The notes beneath the pieces were generated by a model. That model searched no databases. It saw only the letters and a program-made list of their open reading frames with translations, and was not told the DNA's origin. The position numbers were made by a program, and so were the translations under genes. Shown piece after piece: positions 45,177 to 54,825 of a stretch of 64,000 bases of DNA. The DNA lies in NCBI RefSeq assembly GCF_001887775.1, contig NZ_CP015519.1, positions 1,798,001 to 1,862,000 on the forward strand. Reading direction: 5' to 3'. This DNA comes from Syntrophotalea acetylenivorans (lineage in GTDB: Bacteria > Desulfobacterota > Desulfuromonadia > Desulfuromonadales > Syntrophotaleaceae). The first letter of the stretch is position 1. Each line of letters opens with the position of its first letter.

Positions 45177-47603
45177 ATGGCTAAATCACTAGTGATCGTC
45201 GAGTCCCCCGCAAAAGCCAAAACCATCGAAAAATTTCTTGGGCCAAATTACAAGGTATTGGCTTCCTACGGCCACGTCCGAGCGCTGCCGAGCAAACAGG
45301 GATCCGTCGATGTCGAAGCTGAATTTCAGCCCCTCTATCATGTTTTGCCTGAAAGCCAAAAACAAATCGCACTGCTGAAAAAAGAAGCGGACAAAAGCGA
45401 TGAAATAATCCTCGCAACTGACCCCGACCGCGAAGGTGAAGCTATCGCCTGGCACCTTCTGGAAGCCCTTGGGATCGATGAATCGGGAAAATCTCCCACG
45501 GTCAAGAGGGTGACCTTTCATGAAATCACAAAAAATGCGGTTCAGGAGGCGGTAGCCAATCCGGGCCACATCTCACGGGATCTGGTCGACGCCCAACAGG
45601 CCCGCTCCATTCTCGACTATCTGGTCGGCTTCAACCTTTCTCCTTTTTTGTGGAAAAAAATTCGCTATGGTCTCTCTGCCGGCCGCGTCCAATCGGTAGC
45701 CCTGCGGCTGATTTGCGATCGCGAAAAAGAAGTCCAGGCCTTTAAGCCCGAAGAGTACTGGACGATCGAGGCTGACCTGCAGACGGAAGCTGGTACCACC
45801 TTCCGAGCCCGCTTGCAAAGTGTCGACGGAAATTCTCTAAAAAAGTTCGACATCGCCAACGAAACCGCGGCCACTGCCCTGGTTGACGCCCTGACCGACC
45901 AGACCATTCAGGTCGCCAATATCAAGCGCACGGAAAAAAAGCGTCAGCCGTCAGCTCCGTTTACCACCAGTACCTTGCAACAGGAAGCCAGTCGCAAACT
46001 GGGATTCTCGGCCCGCAAGACCATGAGCCTGGCACAAAAGCTCTATGAAGGCATCGACATCGGCAACGGCGCCGAGGGCCTGATCACCTATATGCGTACC
46101 GATTCGGTCGCCCTGGCCGAGGTCGCTCAACAGGAAGCCAAAGAGGTCATCACCAGCCTCTACGGGGCGGACTATGCTCTGAAAAAACCCCGTACCTTCA
46201 AAAACCGGGCGAAGAACGCCCAGGAAGCTCACGAGGCGGTCCGGCCGACCACCATTGCCAACACCCCGGACAAGGTGAAGCCCCACCTCAGCTCCGACCA
46301 GTACCGGCTCTACCGCCTGATCTGGATGCGTACCGTCGCCTCGCAGATGGCCGCGGCTCAACTCGATGCGACCAGTGTCGACCTCAGTGCGGGTGAACGC
46401 TTCATCCTGCGCGCTTCCGGCCAGGTAATTCGCTTCGCGGGCTTCATGAAGCTGTACATCGAGAGCAGCGACGATGCCGAGGAAAAGGACGACGCGACCC
46501 TGCCTCCGCTCCAGGAGCAGGAGACCGTCAGTTGCCAGGAGCTGCTGCCGGAGCAGCACTTCACTCAGCCGCCCCCCCGCTTCAGCGAGGCCCGCCTGGT
46601 AAAAACTCTGGAAGAATATGGCATTGGCCGCCCATCAACCTATGCCTCCATCATCAATACGCTGACGGCCCGAAAATACGTGCGGCTGGAGAAACGGGTT
46701 TTCTATCCCGAGGATGTCGGCATGGTAGTCAGCGATCTTTTGTCCAACCATTTCAAGCAGTATGTCGACTACAACTTCACCGCGCAACTCGAGGAAGATC
46801 TCGATGCCATTTCCCGCGGCGAAACCAAATGGCAACCGCTTCTCAAAGAGTTCTGGGAACCATTCATCACCCTGCTGAAGCAGAAGGAAACCGAAATTTC
46901 CAAGCAGGATGTCACCACCGAAAAGACCGATCGGGAATGCCCCGAATGCAAAAAACCTCTGGTCATCAAGCTCGGCCGCGCCGGCCGTTTTATGGCCTGC
47001 AGCGGTTTTCCCGACTGCCGCTACACCGAGGCTCTGAACGGCGAGGCCAAAGAAGAACCGGTGATGTCCGACCAGAAGTGCGAAAAATGCGGCGCGCCCA
47101 TGCTGATCAAAGAAGGCCGCTACGGTAAATTTTACGCCTGCTCCGCCTATCCGGCCTGCAAAAACATTCAACCCCTGGTCAAGCCCAAAGCCCTGGGGAT
47201 TACCTGCCCAGCCTGTAAGGAGGGCGAACTGCAAGAGAAAAAGAGCCGCTACGGCAAGATCTTCTACTCTTGCAACCGTTATCCCAAATGCAAATATGCC
47301 CTATGGGATCTGCCCATTGAAGAGGCTTGTCCAAAATGTGAGTTCCCGTTGATTGTGGAAAAAGTTACCAAGCGGGACGGAACCTATCGCAAGTGCCCAC
47401 AGGAAGAATGCGACTGGAAGCTGGTGCTGGTGCCGCCAGTGAAAAAAGCCGCGAAGAAACCAGCGGCCAAAAAGGCGGCCCCTAAAAAAACCGCGGCAAA
47501 AAAAACCGCAACTAAAAAGACCACCGCGGCAAAAGCTCCACCCAAGAAGAAGGCCGCCACTAAAACTAAAAAGGCAGCGGCGACCAAGCCTAAAAAGGAC
47601 TGA
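45177..47603 (+). CDS. topA: DNA topoisomerase I (type IA) with a lysine/alanine-rich tail
   Basis: TopA relaxes negative supercoils. The 808-residue protein has the TOPRIM domain (VIVESPAKAKTIEKFLG; ATDPDREGEAIAWHL), the catalytic tyrosine motif GLITYMRTDSV, and four C-terminal C4 zinc-finger units (CPECKKP, CEKCGAP, CPACKEG and CPKCEFP). The last ~55 residues (KKAAKKPAAKKAAPKKTAAKK-like) form a histone-H1-like basic tail that should add non-specific DNA affinity. It follows smg after 105 bp, with GAGGCGTTC before the ATG. Confidence 0.97.
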   Translation: MAKSLVIVESPAKAKTIEKFLGPNYKVLASYGHVRALPSKQGSVDVEAEFQPLYHVLPESQKQIALLKKEADKSDEIILATDPDREGEAIAWHLLEALGIDESGKSPTVKRVTFHEITKNAVQEAVANPGHISRDLVDAQQARSILDYLVGFNLSPFLWKKIRYGLSAGRVQSVALRLICDREKEVQAFKPEEYWTIEADLQTEAGTTFRARLQSVDGNSLKKFDIANETAATALVDALTDQTIQVANIKRTEKKRQPSAPFTTSTLQQEASRKLGFSARKTMSLAQKLYEGIDIGNGAEGLITYMRTDSVALAEVAQQEAKEVITSLYGADYALKKPRTFKNRAKNAQEAHEAVRPTTIANTPDKVKPHLSSDQYRLYRLIWMRTVASQMAAAQLDATSVDLSAGERFILRASGQVIRFAGFMKLYIESSDDAEEKDDATLPPLQEQETVSCQELLPEQHFTQPPPRFSEARLVKTLEEYGIGRPSTYASIINTLTARKYVRLEKRVFYPEDVGMVVSDLLSNHFKQYVDYNFTAQLEEDLDAISRGETKWQPLLKEFWEPFITLLKQKETEISKQDVTTEKTDRECPECKKPLVIKLGRAGRFMACSGFPDCRYTEALNGEAKEEPVMSDQKCEKCGAPMLIKEGRYGKFYACSAYPACKNIQPLVKPKALGITCPACKEGELQEKKSRYGKIFYSCNRYPKCKYALWDLPIEEACPKCEFPLIVEKVTKRDGTYRKCPQEECDWKLVLVPPVKKAAKKPAAKKAAPKKTAAKKTATKKTTAAKAPPKKKAATKTKKAAATKPKKD

Positions 47604-47613
47604 GTATTTTCAA

Positions 47614-47650
47614 CCGACCGGACCCCGAAGTCCGGTCGGTTTTACTTTAC
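47614..47650 (+). terminator. Intrinsic terminator after topA
   Basis: CCGACCGGAC (47614-47623) pairs with GTCCGGTCGG (47630-47639) and is followed by TTTTACTTTA. It is 10 bases after the topA stop and separates it from trmFO. Confidence 0.85.
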
Positions 47651-47690
47651 GGACCGGCACCGCCTGCGGCGTCGGCATAGGAATTCGAAC

Positions 47691-49040
47691 GTGTCCATCA
47701 CTCCAAAAGTTACCGTTATCGGAGCCGGCCTGGCCGGCTGTGAAGCAGCCTGGCAGGCCGCCCGCGCAGGCTATTCTGTCACCCTGTTTGAAATGAAGCC
47801 GCAGCGTTTTTCAGAGGCACATCAGTCCACCGATCTTGCGGAATTGGTCTGTTCCAACAGCTTTCGGGGCGCTGGCATGAACAACGCCGTCGGCTGCCTG
47901 AAAGAAGAACTGCGCCGTTGCAACACCCTGTTCATGGAAGCAGCCGATGCCACCGCGGTGCCTGCAGGCGGCGCCTTGGCCGTTGACCGGGAAGGATTTT
48001 CCGCCTACATCACCGAGCGTATCGCAAGCCACCCCCTGATCGATCTGCAACGACGGGAACTGACCGAAATTCCCGCCGAGGGTTTGGTAATTATTGCCTC
48101 GGGGCCCCTCACCTCTGCAGGTTTATCCAACGGGATTGCTCGCCTGACCGGCAGTGAACACCTTTACTTTTACGATGCCATTGCGCCCATTATAGAGGCC
48201 GACTCCATCGATTTTTCCATTGCCTGGCGGGCTTCCCGCTATGGGCGCGGCGGCGATGATTATGTCAACTGCCCTCTCAATCGTGACCAATACATGGCCT
48301 TTGTGGCCGCCCTTAAAGAGGCTGAAAAGGTACCGGGAAGGGATTTTGAGAAAATTATCCACTTCGAAGGTTGCATGCCCGTCGAAGAGATGGCCGCACG
48401 GGGCGATCAGACCCTGGCCTTCGGTCCGATGAAGCCGGTTGGCCTGCCTGACCCGCGTACCGGCCGCGACCCCTTTGCCGTACTGCAATTACGTCAGGAC
48501 AACCTGCACGCTACCCTGTACAACATGGTCGGTTTTCAGACCAAACTGACCTATCCGGAGCAGCGTCGCATCTTCCGCACCATACCCGGTCTGGAACAGG
48601 CACGCTTCGCCCGCCTGGGAAGCATGCATCGCAACACTTTCATCAACGCCCCCCGCTGCCTGCACAATGGCCTGCAATACAAGGAGGACCCACGATTGTT
48701 TTTCGCCGGCCAGATCACGGGCGTCGAAGGCTACGTCGAATCGGCAGCCACCGGCCTGCTGGCTGGTCTTCATGCTACAGCGCAACTGAGGGGTCAGGCA
48801 CCGCTGCAGCCACCGGCTACCACCGCCCTCGGTGCTCTGCTGCACCATCTGGCCGCGTCCAGCCCCGAAGATTTTCAACCCATGAACGTCAATTACGGAC
48901 TCTTCCCTCCCCTGCAGGGCGCTCGAATGAAACGCAGTGAACGTCGATTGGCCATGGCCGAGCGTGCACTGACAGATATTGTTCCCTGGTGGCAAAAAGT
49001 GTCCACAACCTTATCCATCCCCCTGCAGCAAACCCCATAA
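47691..49040 (+). CDS. trmFO: Folate-dependent tRNA (uracil-54-C5) methyltransferase
   Basis: TrmFO makes the T-loop ribothymidine using methylenetetrahydrofolate and FAD. The 449-residue protein shows the FAD fold [21 protein letters not shown], the [12 protein letters not shown] motif with catalytic Cys, and [25 protein letters not shown] in separate segments, and ends with a conserved [31 protein letters not shown] and [11 protein letters not shown]. The start is GTG 47691. It replaces the TrmA route used in most gammaproteobacteria. Confidence 0.96.
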   Translation: MSITPKVTVIGAGLAGCEAAWQAARAGYSVTLFEMKPQRFSEAHQSTDLAELVCSNSFRGAGMNNAVGCLKEELRRCNTLFMEAADATAVPAGGALAVDREGFSAYITERIASHPLIDLQRRELTEIPAEGLVIIASGPLTSAGLSNGIARLTGSEHLYFYDAIAPIIEADSIDFSIAWRASRYGRGGDDYVNCPLNRDQYMAFVAALKEAEKVPGRDFEKIIHFEGCMPVEEMAARGDQTLAFGPMKPVGLPDPRTGRDPFAVLQLRQDNLHATLYNMVGFQTKLTYPEQRRIFRTIPGLEQARFARLGSMHRNTFINAPRCLHNGLQYKEDPRLFFAGQITGVEGYVESAATGLLAGLHATAQLRGQAPLQPPATTALGALLHHLAASSPEDFQPMNVNYGLFPPLQGARMKRSERRLAMAERALTDIVPWWQKVSTTLSIPLQQTP

Positions 49041-49204
49041 AATGGCCCTCCGGAAAAAGGTTTGCTTTTTGCAGTGACCGATCAGGTTCGTATATCTTCA
49101 CTATCGCGGGCATATGTCCTATACTGACCATCAGCTTTGACAGCTCGGTCAAGCGCCACACCAAATGGGATGTTGCCAGTCTCCCGTAATAAAGTAGGGA
49201 TTTA

Positions 49205-51139
49205 ATGTCTGCCCCTTTGACCACAACAGAATCCCCTGAGGCACTACTGAAACGGTTAGCCGCCGCACCGGAACTTGAGTCTTTTGAGCTGGCGCTCTAC
49301 GACCGCCAATTTTTATTGTTGGCAATCAGTTCCCCCGAAGCAGCTTTATGCGGCAACCCGAGTAGTCCCTTTTGCAATCCCGTCTGCCATGCTCGACGGG
49401 CGGCCAAACTGGCGGCAGCCGAAGCAGAAGATCAACCGCGTCTGGTTCACTGCCCCGGCAGCCTGCAAAACTGCCTGGTGCCCTGTCGAAACACAAATGG
49501 CCAACGCATCTATCTTCTCATTGGCGGCGGCCGGGAACCACAGATTAACCTTCCCTACCTGGAAGAATTAGCCTGTCTCAACCAGGTGGAGGCTTTTCCC
49601 CTGCTGAAACAGTGGAACCTGTTGCCGCAGTTCAAATCATCGATACTGCTGGAGGCGGGACGAACAGCGCAATCTCTGTTTTTGTCCTACACAGCTCCTC
49701 CTCCCGAGAGCCACAACGACGCCCCCGCCCCGAGCGAAGCACTAATCGAGGCATTACTTCAAGCCGACGACGTCCTGGCTGCAGCTTCGGATTGGCAAAC
49801 TCTGAGCGAAACGATCAACACCCTGCTGGAACCGGCCTTTGGACCCGGCTCCATCTGCTTATTGGAGCCCGGAGAGAACGAACCTGACCTGCGTTGTCTC
49901 GACAAATGGCCCGCCTCTCAGATAGAAGACCCGGAATTTTCATCGACCGAAGCAGACCCGTGCGAAAGATTACAAACCAACGACGTACAACTGACCTGTT
50001 TGCCCCTGCAGGGGGACAATGAATTGTTCGGCAGCCTGCTTTGCTGCGGCCCTGCCCTATCGGCCAGGGATATGCAAATACTCAACATGCTGGCAGAGCG
50101 CCTCACCTGCCGCCTGCAACAGTTGACAAACCCCAAATCTTCCCCGGGGGACTCCGACCTAAGCGACGGAGATTTCAACCACCTGCTGACCCTGACCGAC
50201 CCCCAGGAACTCTGCCAACACATCCTTGAGGATGCAGTCAGCCTGGTTCCTGCAAATAAAGCCTCGTTGATGCTGCTCAACAGCAACGGCAGCAAACTCC
50301 ATTTACTCGCCAGCAGCGGTATGAACCGGGCCATGGCTGCCGATCTCTGCGTCCCCTCAGACCAGGGTATCGCCGGCCAAGTGCTGAAAACCGGCCAAGC
50401 CCTTCTGGTCGAAGACCTGGAACAGGATCCCCGCATCAGCAATCTGCCACGCCCCCGTTTTCAATCAAAAACATTCCTGTGTTTGCCCCTGACAACAGGA
50501 AGTCAACATCACGGTGTCATCTGTCTGGCCGATCGACAAGACGAGCAACCCTTCAACCAACAGGACTTGGACCTTCTGACCCGGCTGGCCAGGTCCAGAG
50601 CACTGATTATCGAAAGATTGCATAATCGTCAGCAAGTTAATAAATTGCTTGGACAAGCCGCTCTGGACCCGAACACAGGGGTCTACAGCGCAAACATGTT
50701 CAAACGTCGCTTCACCGAAGAAGCCAGTCGAGCAACCCGCCTGCAGCAAGGTCTGGCCCTGCTCTTGTTCAAGGCCGACCAATTAGATGGAGCAAGTCAG
50801 CAGTCAACCCTCGACCTGGCTAGCCGTTTGAAAAACCTGGTTCGCAAGATGGACGTACTCGGCCGTCTCGATAAATACCTGTTTGCCGTGCTACTGCCTG
50901 ACACTGCCAACGAGGTGGCTCTGTCTATTGCTAACCGTCTGCATAGCCAAAAAGACGATGAAGGAAATGACCTGCCGAGCATTTCCTGTGGCATCGCCCT
51001 CTATCCCAACAACGGTGCGTCCTTCGACACATTGCTGCAATCGGCAAAAGATGCCCTGGTTAGAGCCCACCAACAGGGCGGCAACAGGGCGATGCCCTGT
51101 CAAAGTTCAGCCAATAACGATAAGATTGTTTTTCTTTAG
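49205..51139 (+). CDS. PocR-like / GAF / degenerate GGDEF sensory protein
   Basis: The 644-residue cytosolic protein has an N-terminal Cys-rich domain resembling PocR ligand-binding domains (CGNPSSPFCNPVC, then CPGSLQNCLVPC). One GAF-like region (~195-300), a second GAF (~335-480, KASLMLLNSNGSKLHLLASSGM, DQGIAGQVLKTGQALLVEDL) and a C-terminal GGDEF-like domain follow. In the last, the active motif reads GRLDKYLFAV in place of GGDEF, and the DxLTGLxNR start is DPNTGVYSANMF. Catalysis is unlikely; it may be a c-di-GMP or GTP receptor or a scaffold. The ATG follows AGGGATTTA. Confidence 0.8.
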   Translation: MSAPLTTTESPEALLKRLAAAPELESFELALYDRQFLLLAISSPEAALCGNPSSPFCNPVCHARRAAKLAAAEAEDQPRLVHCPGSLQNCLVPCRNTNGQRIYLLIGGGREPQINLPYLEELACLNQVEAFPLLKQWNLLPQFKSSILLEAGRTAQSLFLSYTAPPPESHNDAPAPSEALIEALLQADDVLAAASDWQTLSETINTLLEPAFGPGSICLLEPGENEPDLRCLDKWPASQIEDPEFSSTEADPCERLQTNDVQLTCLPLQGDNELFGSLLCCGPALSARDMQILNMLAERLTCRLQQLTNPKSSPGDSDLSDGDFNHLLTLTDPQELCQHILEDAVSLVPANKASLMLLNSNGSKLHLLASSGMNRAMAADLCVPSDQGIAGQVLKTGQALLVEDLEQDPRISNLPRPRFQSKTFLCLPLTTGSQHHGVICLADRQDEQPFNQQDLDLLTRLARSRALIIERLHNRQQVNKLLGQAALDPNTGVYSANMFKRRFTEEASRATRLQQGLALLLFKADQLDGASQQSTLDLASRLKNLVRKMDVLGRLDKYLFAVLLPDTANEVALSIANRLHSQKDDEGNDLPSISCGIALYPNNGASFDTLLQSAKDALVRAHQQGGNRAMPCQSSANNDKIVFL

Positions 51140-51322
51140 CATCCTGGCGGACTTGACGGGTCTAAACGCATTTTCAACAAATCTCGCATTAATCTCTTTT
51201 CCTGCCAGCGACTTCTGAATCAACCCCCTCTTTTCTTGTAGGATTGTCTCTGCTATAAAGGCGGTCAATAAACTGTCCGGCAAACTTCACAAACTTTCTT
51301 TTATGCCTATCAGGAAGGTCCC

Positions 51323-51958
51323 ATGTCCCCTGCTAACGAATCGCCCCTCTATGACCCTGAAACTCCCCTGCTAATTCTGGCCTCAGCCTCGCCGCGCCGA
51401 AAAGATCTCCTGTCCTCCCTCGGCATCGACTTTCAGGTGGTACCGAGCCAGGCCGCGGAAACATTGCTAGCCAATGAATCGCCCCGGCAACATGTGATGC
51501 GCTTGAGCCGGGAAAAAGCCCTGGAAGTTGCCCGTCGCAAGGAGGTTCCGGGACGCTGGTTTCTCGGCAGCGACACCGTGGTGTTGCGGGACGAAACCAT
51601 CCTCGGCAAGCCGGCCGACGCGAGAGAAGCCTCGACCATGCTCCACTCCCTTTCGGGGCGTAGTCATCAAGTACTGTCCGGTTACGCCATTTACGACCGC
51701 ATCACCGAGAAGATGGAGGTCGAAGCGGTAACCACCCGGGTCCGGTTCAAGGAGTTGACAGACCGGGAGATCGCGGGGTACATTGCCACCGGCGAGCCCT
51801 TTGGCAAGGCCGGTTCCTACGCTATTCAGGGCATCGGCGCATTTATGATACCGGCCATCGAGGGCAGCTACAGCAACGTTGTCGGCCTCCCCCTATGCGA
51901 AGTAGTGGCCGCCCTGGAACGTCTCGGCGCCCTGCGCCTGTTTGCGAACGCAGAGTGA
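51323..51958 (+). CDS. maf: Maf family nucleotide pyrophosphatase
   Basis: The 211-residue protein has the Maf motifs LILASASPRRKDLLSSLG (nucleotide-binding), FLGSDTVV (catalytic Asp), GKPADAREA, and GKAGSYAIQG near the C-terminus. Maf enzymes hydrolyse dTTP/UTP or modified nucleotides and help avoid misincorporation. AGGAAGGTCCC lies before the ATG at 51323. The yggS-like gene is 56 bp downstream. Confidence 0.93.
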   Translation: MSPANESPLYDPETPLLILASASPRRKDLLSSLGIDFQVVPSQAAETLLANESPRQHVMRLSREKALEVARRKEVPGRWFLGSDTVVLRDETILGKPADAREASTMLHSLSGRSHQVLSGYAIYDRITEKMEVEAVTTRVRFKELTDREIAGYIATGEPFGKAGSYAIQGIGAFMIPAIEGSYSNVVGLPLCEVVAALERLGALRLFANAE

Positions 51959-52014
51959 GCACTTCGCCCTAGCCGTAGCGGTCCACCCTTTTCCTTACAG
52001 ATTCGGAACCGACC

Positions 52015-52701
52015 ATGAACATTCAGGACAATCTAGCCGCTATCAACGGACGTATTCTGCAAGCCTGCCAACGGGCCGACCGTGACCCCAATGAGGTTCG
52101 CCTGGTGGCAGTATCTAAAACCAAACCGGCAGCCATGATCGAAGAGGCGGCAGCAGTGGGCCAGCACCTGTTTGGCGAAAGCTACGCCCAGGAGTTCAGC
52201 GCCAAGTTCGACCAACTCGGCACCGCTGTCGACTGGCATTTCATCGGCGGCCTGCAGACCAACAAGGTCAAATACCTGCGAGGCAAAGTCAGTCTGATCC
52301 ACTCCGTCGACCGCCTGTCTCTAGCCCGGGAGATCAACCGCCAGTGGGCCAAGGTCGACCAGGTTGCCAACATTCTCATTCAGCTTAATCTCGGCGCTGA
52401 AGCGAGCAAGTCGGGCGCCGGCGAGGCGGAACTGGAACAACTGCTGAGACAGGTGGCGGAATTGCCCAACCTGCATATTCGAGGGTTGATGGCTCTACCC
52501 CCCTATCTCGACGATCCTGAAGAGGTCCGCCCCTATTTTCGGCAACTTCGGCAACTGTCCGAAGCAATGAAAGCCCGCCAAATTCCAGGCATCGAATTAC
52601 AGGAACTATCCATGGGCATGAGCCACGACTTTGAAGTGGCCATTGAAGAAGGTGCGACCCTGGTCCGGGTCGGCTCGGCGATCTTCGGCACCCGTAGTTA
52701 G
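52015..52701 (+). CDS. PLP-binding homeostasis protein (YggS/PLPBP family)
   Basis: The 228-residue TIM-barrel protein binds pyridoxal phosphate on Lys of the VRLVAVSKTKPA motif. GESYAQEF, WHFIGGLQTNKVKYL, LIHSVDRLSLA and MSMGMSHDFEVAIEEGATLVR are all present. It regulates PLP balance and amino/keto acid pools, without known enzyme activity. The TAG stop coincides with the first base of repeat B. Confidence 0.94.
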   Translation: MNIQDNLAAINGRILQACQRADRDPNEVRLVAVSKTKPAAMIEEAAAVGQHLFGESYAQEFSAKFDQLGTAVDWHFIGGLQTNKVKYLRGKVSLIHSVDRLSLAREINRQWAKVDQVANILIQLNLGAEASKSGAGEAELEQLLRQVAELPNLHIRGLMALPPYLDDPEEVRPYFRQLRQLSEAMKARQIPGIELQELSMGMSHDFEVAIEEGATLVRVGSAIFGTRS

Positions 52702-52770
52702 GAGGCTGTCGAACTTGCCATGAACCGACTGCAAAGTTGTCTGATCGGTCCGCTAAGTCCGACACCCTCC
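52701..52770. repeat. Dispersed repeat family B, copy 1 (70 bp, terminal inverted repeats)
   Basis: The ends GGAGGCTGTCGAACTT and AAGTCCGACACCCTCC are inverted repeats of each other (14 of 16 match). Between them lies ATGAACCGACTGCAAAG and TCTGATCGGTCCGC. A second, interrupted copy is at 56124-56284. It begins at the stop codon of the YggS-like gene and ends before the NSS transporter, so it probably forms a hairpin in the transcript. Confidence 0.75.
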
Positions 52771-52783
52771 TGGAAGGCAAACC

Positions 52784-54172
52784 ATGAGCAATCAGCAACC
52801 TCGGGCCCTGTGGGCCTCCCGTCTCGGTTTTATTCTGGCCGCTGCCGGCAGTGCCGTCGGCCTTGGCAATATCTGGAAGTTCCCCTACATCACCGGTCTC
52901 AACGGCGGCGGAGCCTTTGTCCTCGTTTACCTGGTCTGCATTGCCTTGGTAGGCCTGCCGATCATGATGGCCGAACTGATGATCGGTCGCCACACCCGGC
53001 GCGACGCGGTCGGCGCCTTTATTCAATTGGAAGGCCGCCGTTCTTTTTGGCTGAGTGCCGGCTGGGTCAGCGTCGGAGCGGCCTTTATCATTTTATCTTA
53101 CTATTCGGTGGTCGCCGGCTGGACCCTCGACTACGTCTATCGGGCCCTGATAGGCAGCTTCAGCGGCCAGCCCACAGAGGTGGTCGAAGGACTTTTCAGC
53201 GGCCTGATTGCTGACGGTCCACGCCAGATCGCCTGGCATCTGCTGTTTATCGTCCTCTGCCTGAGCATCGTTATCGGCGGGGTCCAGAAAGGCATCGAGC
53301 GCTGGAGCAAGATTCTTATGCCCCTGCTGTTCGCCCTGCTTCTGCTGCTTTTCGTCAACGGCATGCTCAGCGACGGCGCACGGCAGGGTCTGGCCTTCAT
53401 GTTTCGCCCCGACTTTGCCAAACTGACTCCCGGTTCCGTCTTAGAGGCGCTGGGACACGCCTTCTTCACCCTGTCCCTGGGAATGGCGGCCATGATCACC
53501 TACGGCTCTTATCTCAGTCGCCAGGAGAACCTCTTCGCCGCCGGATTGCGCGTGGCCCTGCTCGACACCGGGATCGCCCTGATGGCCGGCCTGGCAATTT
53601 TTCCGGTGGTTTTTGCCGTCGGTCTGGAACCGGCCTCCGGCCCGGGCTTGATTTTCAAGACCATTCCGGTGGTCTTTTCCCAGCTCCCGGGAGGATACCT
53701 GTTGGCCATCCTCTTTTTCCTGCTTTTGTCCTTTGCCGCTCTGACCAGCGCCATTTCCCTGCTCGAAGCCCAGGTCGCCTATCTGATTGATGAACGAGGC
53801 TGGGGCCGGCCTAAAGCCACCGGATTTCTCGCCGGCCTGGCTTTCGTGGTAGGCATCCCTACCGCTCTGTCGTACAACAGTCTGGGCGATTGGCATCTCA
53901 TCGGCGAGCGCTCCTTCTTCGACTCGGTCGATCTTATCGCCTCTAATTACCTGCTACCGATCGCCGGTCTGTTGATCGCGCTCTACGTCGGTTGGTTCTG
54001 GAAAGGAACCGAAGAAAAGGAAGAGCTCATGGCCGGTGGCGCCGGCTGGACCTACCCCGCCTGGCATTTTTTGATTCGCTATGTGGCACCTTTGGCGGTG
54101 GCGGTTATTCTTTATTACAAGATGGAGGAGACAGGCGTTCTAGCCTGGTTTGGATCCTGGTTTAAAGGATAA
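52784..54172 (+). CDS. Sodium-dependent transporter (SNF/NSS family)
   Basis: The 462-residue membrane protein belongs to the neurotransmitter:sodium symporter family: ASRLGFILAAAGSAVGLGNI (TM1 with sodium/substrate contacts), WKFPYITGLNGGGAFVLVYL, PIMMAELMIGR, then about 11 helices in all. Bacterial members carry amino acids such as Trp, Leu or Tyr with Na+. The substrate is not readable. GGAAGGCAAACC precedes ATG 52784. The gph-like gene follows after 11 bp. Confidence 0.92.
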   Translation: MSNQQPRALWASRLGFILAAAGSAVGLGNIWKFPYITGLNGGGAFVLVYLVCIALVGLPIMMAELMIGRHTRRDAVGAFIQLEGRRSFWLSAGWVSVGAAFIILSYYSVVAGWTLDYVYRALIGSFSGQPTEVVEGLFSGLIADGPRQIAWHLLFIVLCLSIVIGGVQKGIERWSKILMPLLFALLLLLFVNGMLSDGARQGLAFMFRPDFAKLTPGSVLEALGHAFFTLSLGMAAMITYGSYLSRQENLFAAGLRVALLDTGIALMAGLAIFPVVFAVGLEPASGPGLIFKTIPVVFSQLPGGYLLAILFFLLLSFAALTSAISLLEAQVAYLIDERGWGRPKATGFLAGLAFVVGIPTALSYNSLGDWHLIGERSFFDSVDLIASNYLLPIAGLLIALYVGWFWKGTEEKEELMAGGAGWTYPAWHFLIRYVAPLAVAVILYYKMEETGVLAWFGSWFKG

Positions 54173-54183
54173 AGGAGGGAGCT

Positions 54184-54825
54184 ATGCAACCAGATACTTT
54201 CCTGTTTGACCTCGACGGCACGCTGATCGATTCCCTGCCCGATCTAACGACTGCCCTCAACCTGTTACTAAGCGAACTGTCCCTGCCCCCTCTGCCGCGA
54301 GAGACCGTTGCCCAACTGGTCGGCGATGGTGCTACCATGCTGGTCCGCAGAGCATTGCCGGAAAAGGCTTTCTCCGCCCAACAAGTACAGCGTTTCTTGA
54401 GTTTATATCAAGAACACATGTTGGATGAAACCCGCCTCATGCCGGGCATCGACGACTTTCTCATGAAGCACCAGGGTGAAAAAATGGCGGTGGTCACCAA
54501 TAAACCCTATGATCTTACCCTGGCTATCATCTGTGAACTCGGCCTCGATGCCTTTTTCTGCGCCATCATCGCAGCGGACGGCAAACTACCGAAAAAACCC
54601 CACCCGCAACCGGTCCTGCGAGCTCTGCGCGAGCTGGAGAGTTCCTCGGAAACCGCGGTAATGATCGGCGACCACCACACCGACCTGCGGGCCGGTTTGG
54701 CCGCCGGGGTCAAAACTTGTTTCTGTGCCTTCGGCTACGGCAACGACGATGGTTTAGCTTACGACTATCGGGCTGAAACAAGCAGCGACCTGCTACGCCT
54801 GTTCCCTGCGGAGAACCCTTGGTAG
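54184..54825 (+). CDS. HAD family phosphatase, phosphoglycolate phosphatase-like
   Basis: The 213-residue protein has HAD motifs I (FDLDGTLIDSLPDL), II (VVTNKP), III (KLPKKPHPQP) and IV (MIGDHHTDLRAG). The lid helix region after motif I is typical of Gph/PhnX-type enzymes. Phosphoglycolate is the usual substrate of such proteins, though others in the subfamily act on related phosphates. AAGGAGGGAGCT before ATG 54184 is a strong ribosome site. The stop overlaps the next gene's start. Confidence 0.9.
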   Translation: MQPDTFLFDLDGTLIDSLPDLTTALNLLLSELSLPPLPRETVAQLVGDGATMLVRRALPEKAFSAQQVQRFLSLYQEHMLDETRLMPGIDDFLMKHQGEKMAVVTNKPYDLTLAIICELGLDAFFCAIIAADGKLPKKPHPQPVLRALRELESSSETAVMIGDHHTDLRAGLAAGVKTCFCAFGYGNDDGLAYDYRAETSSDLLRLFPAENPW

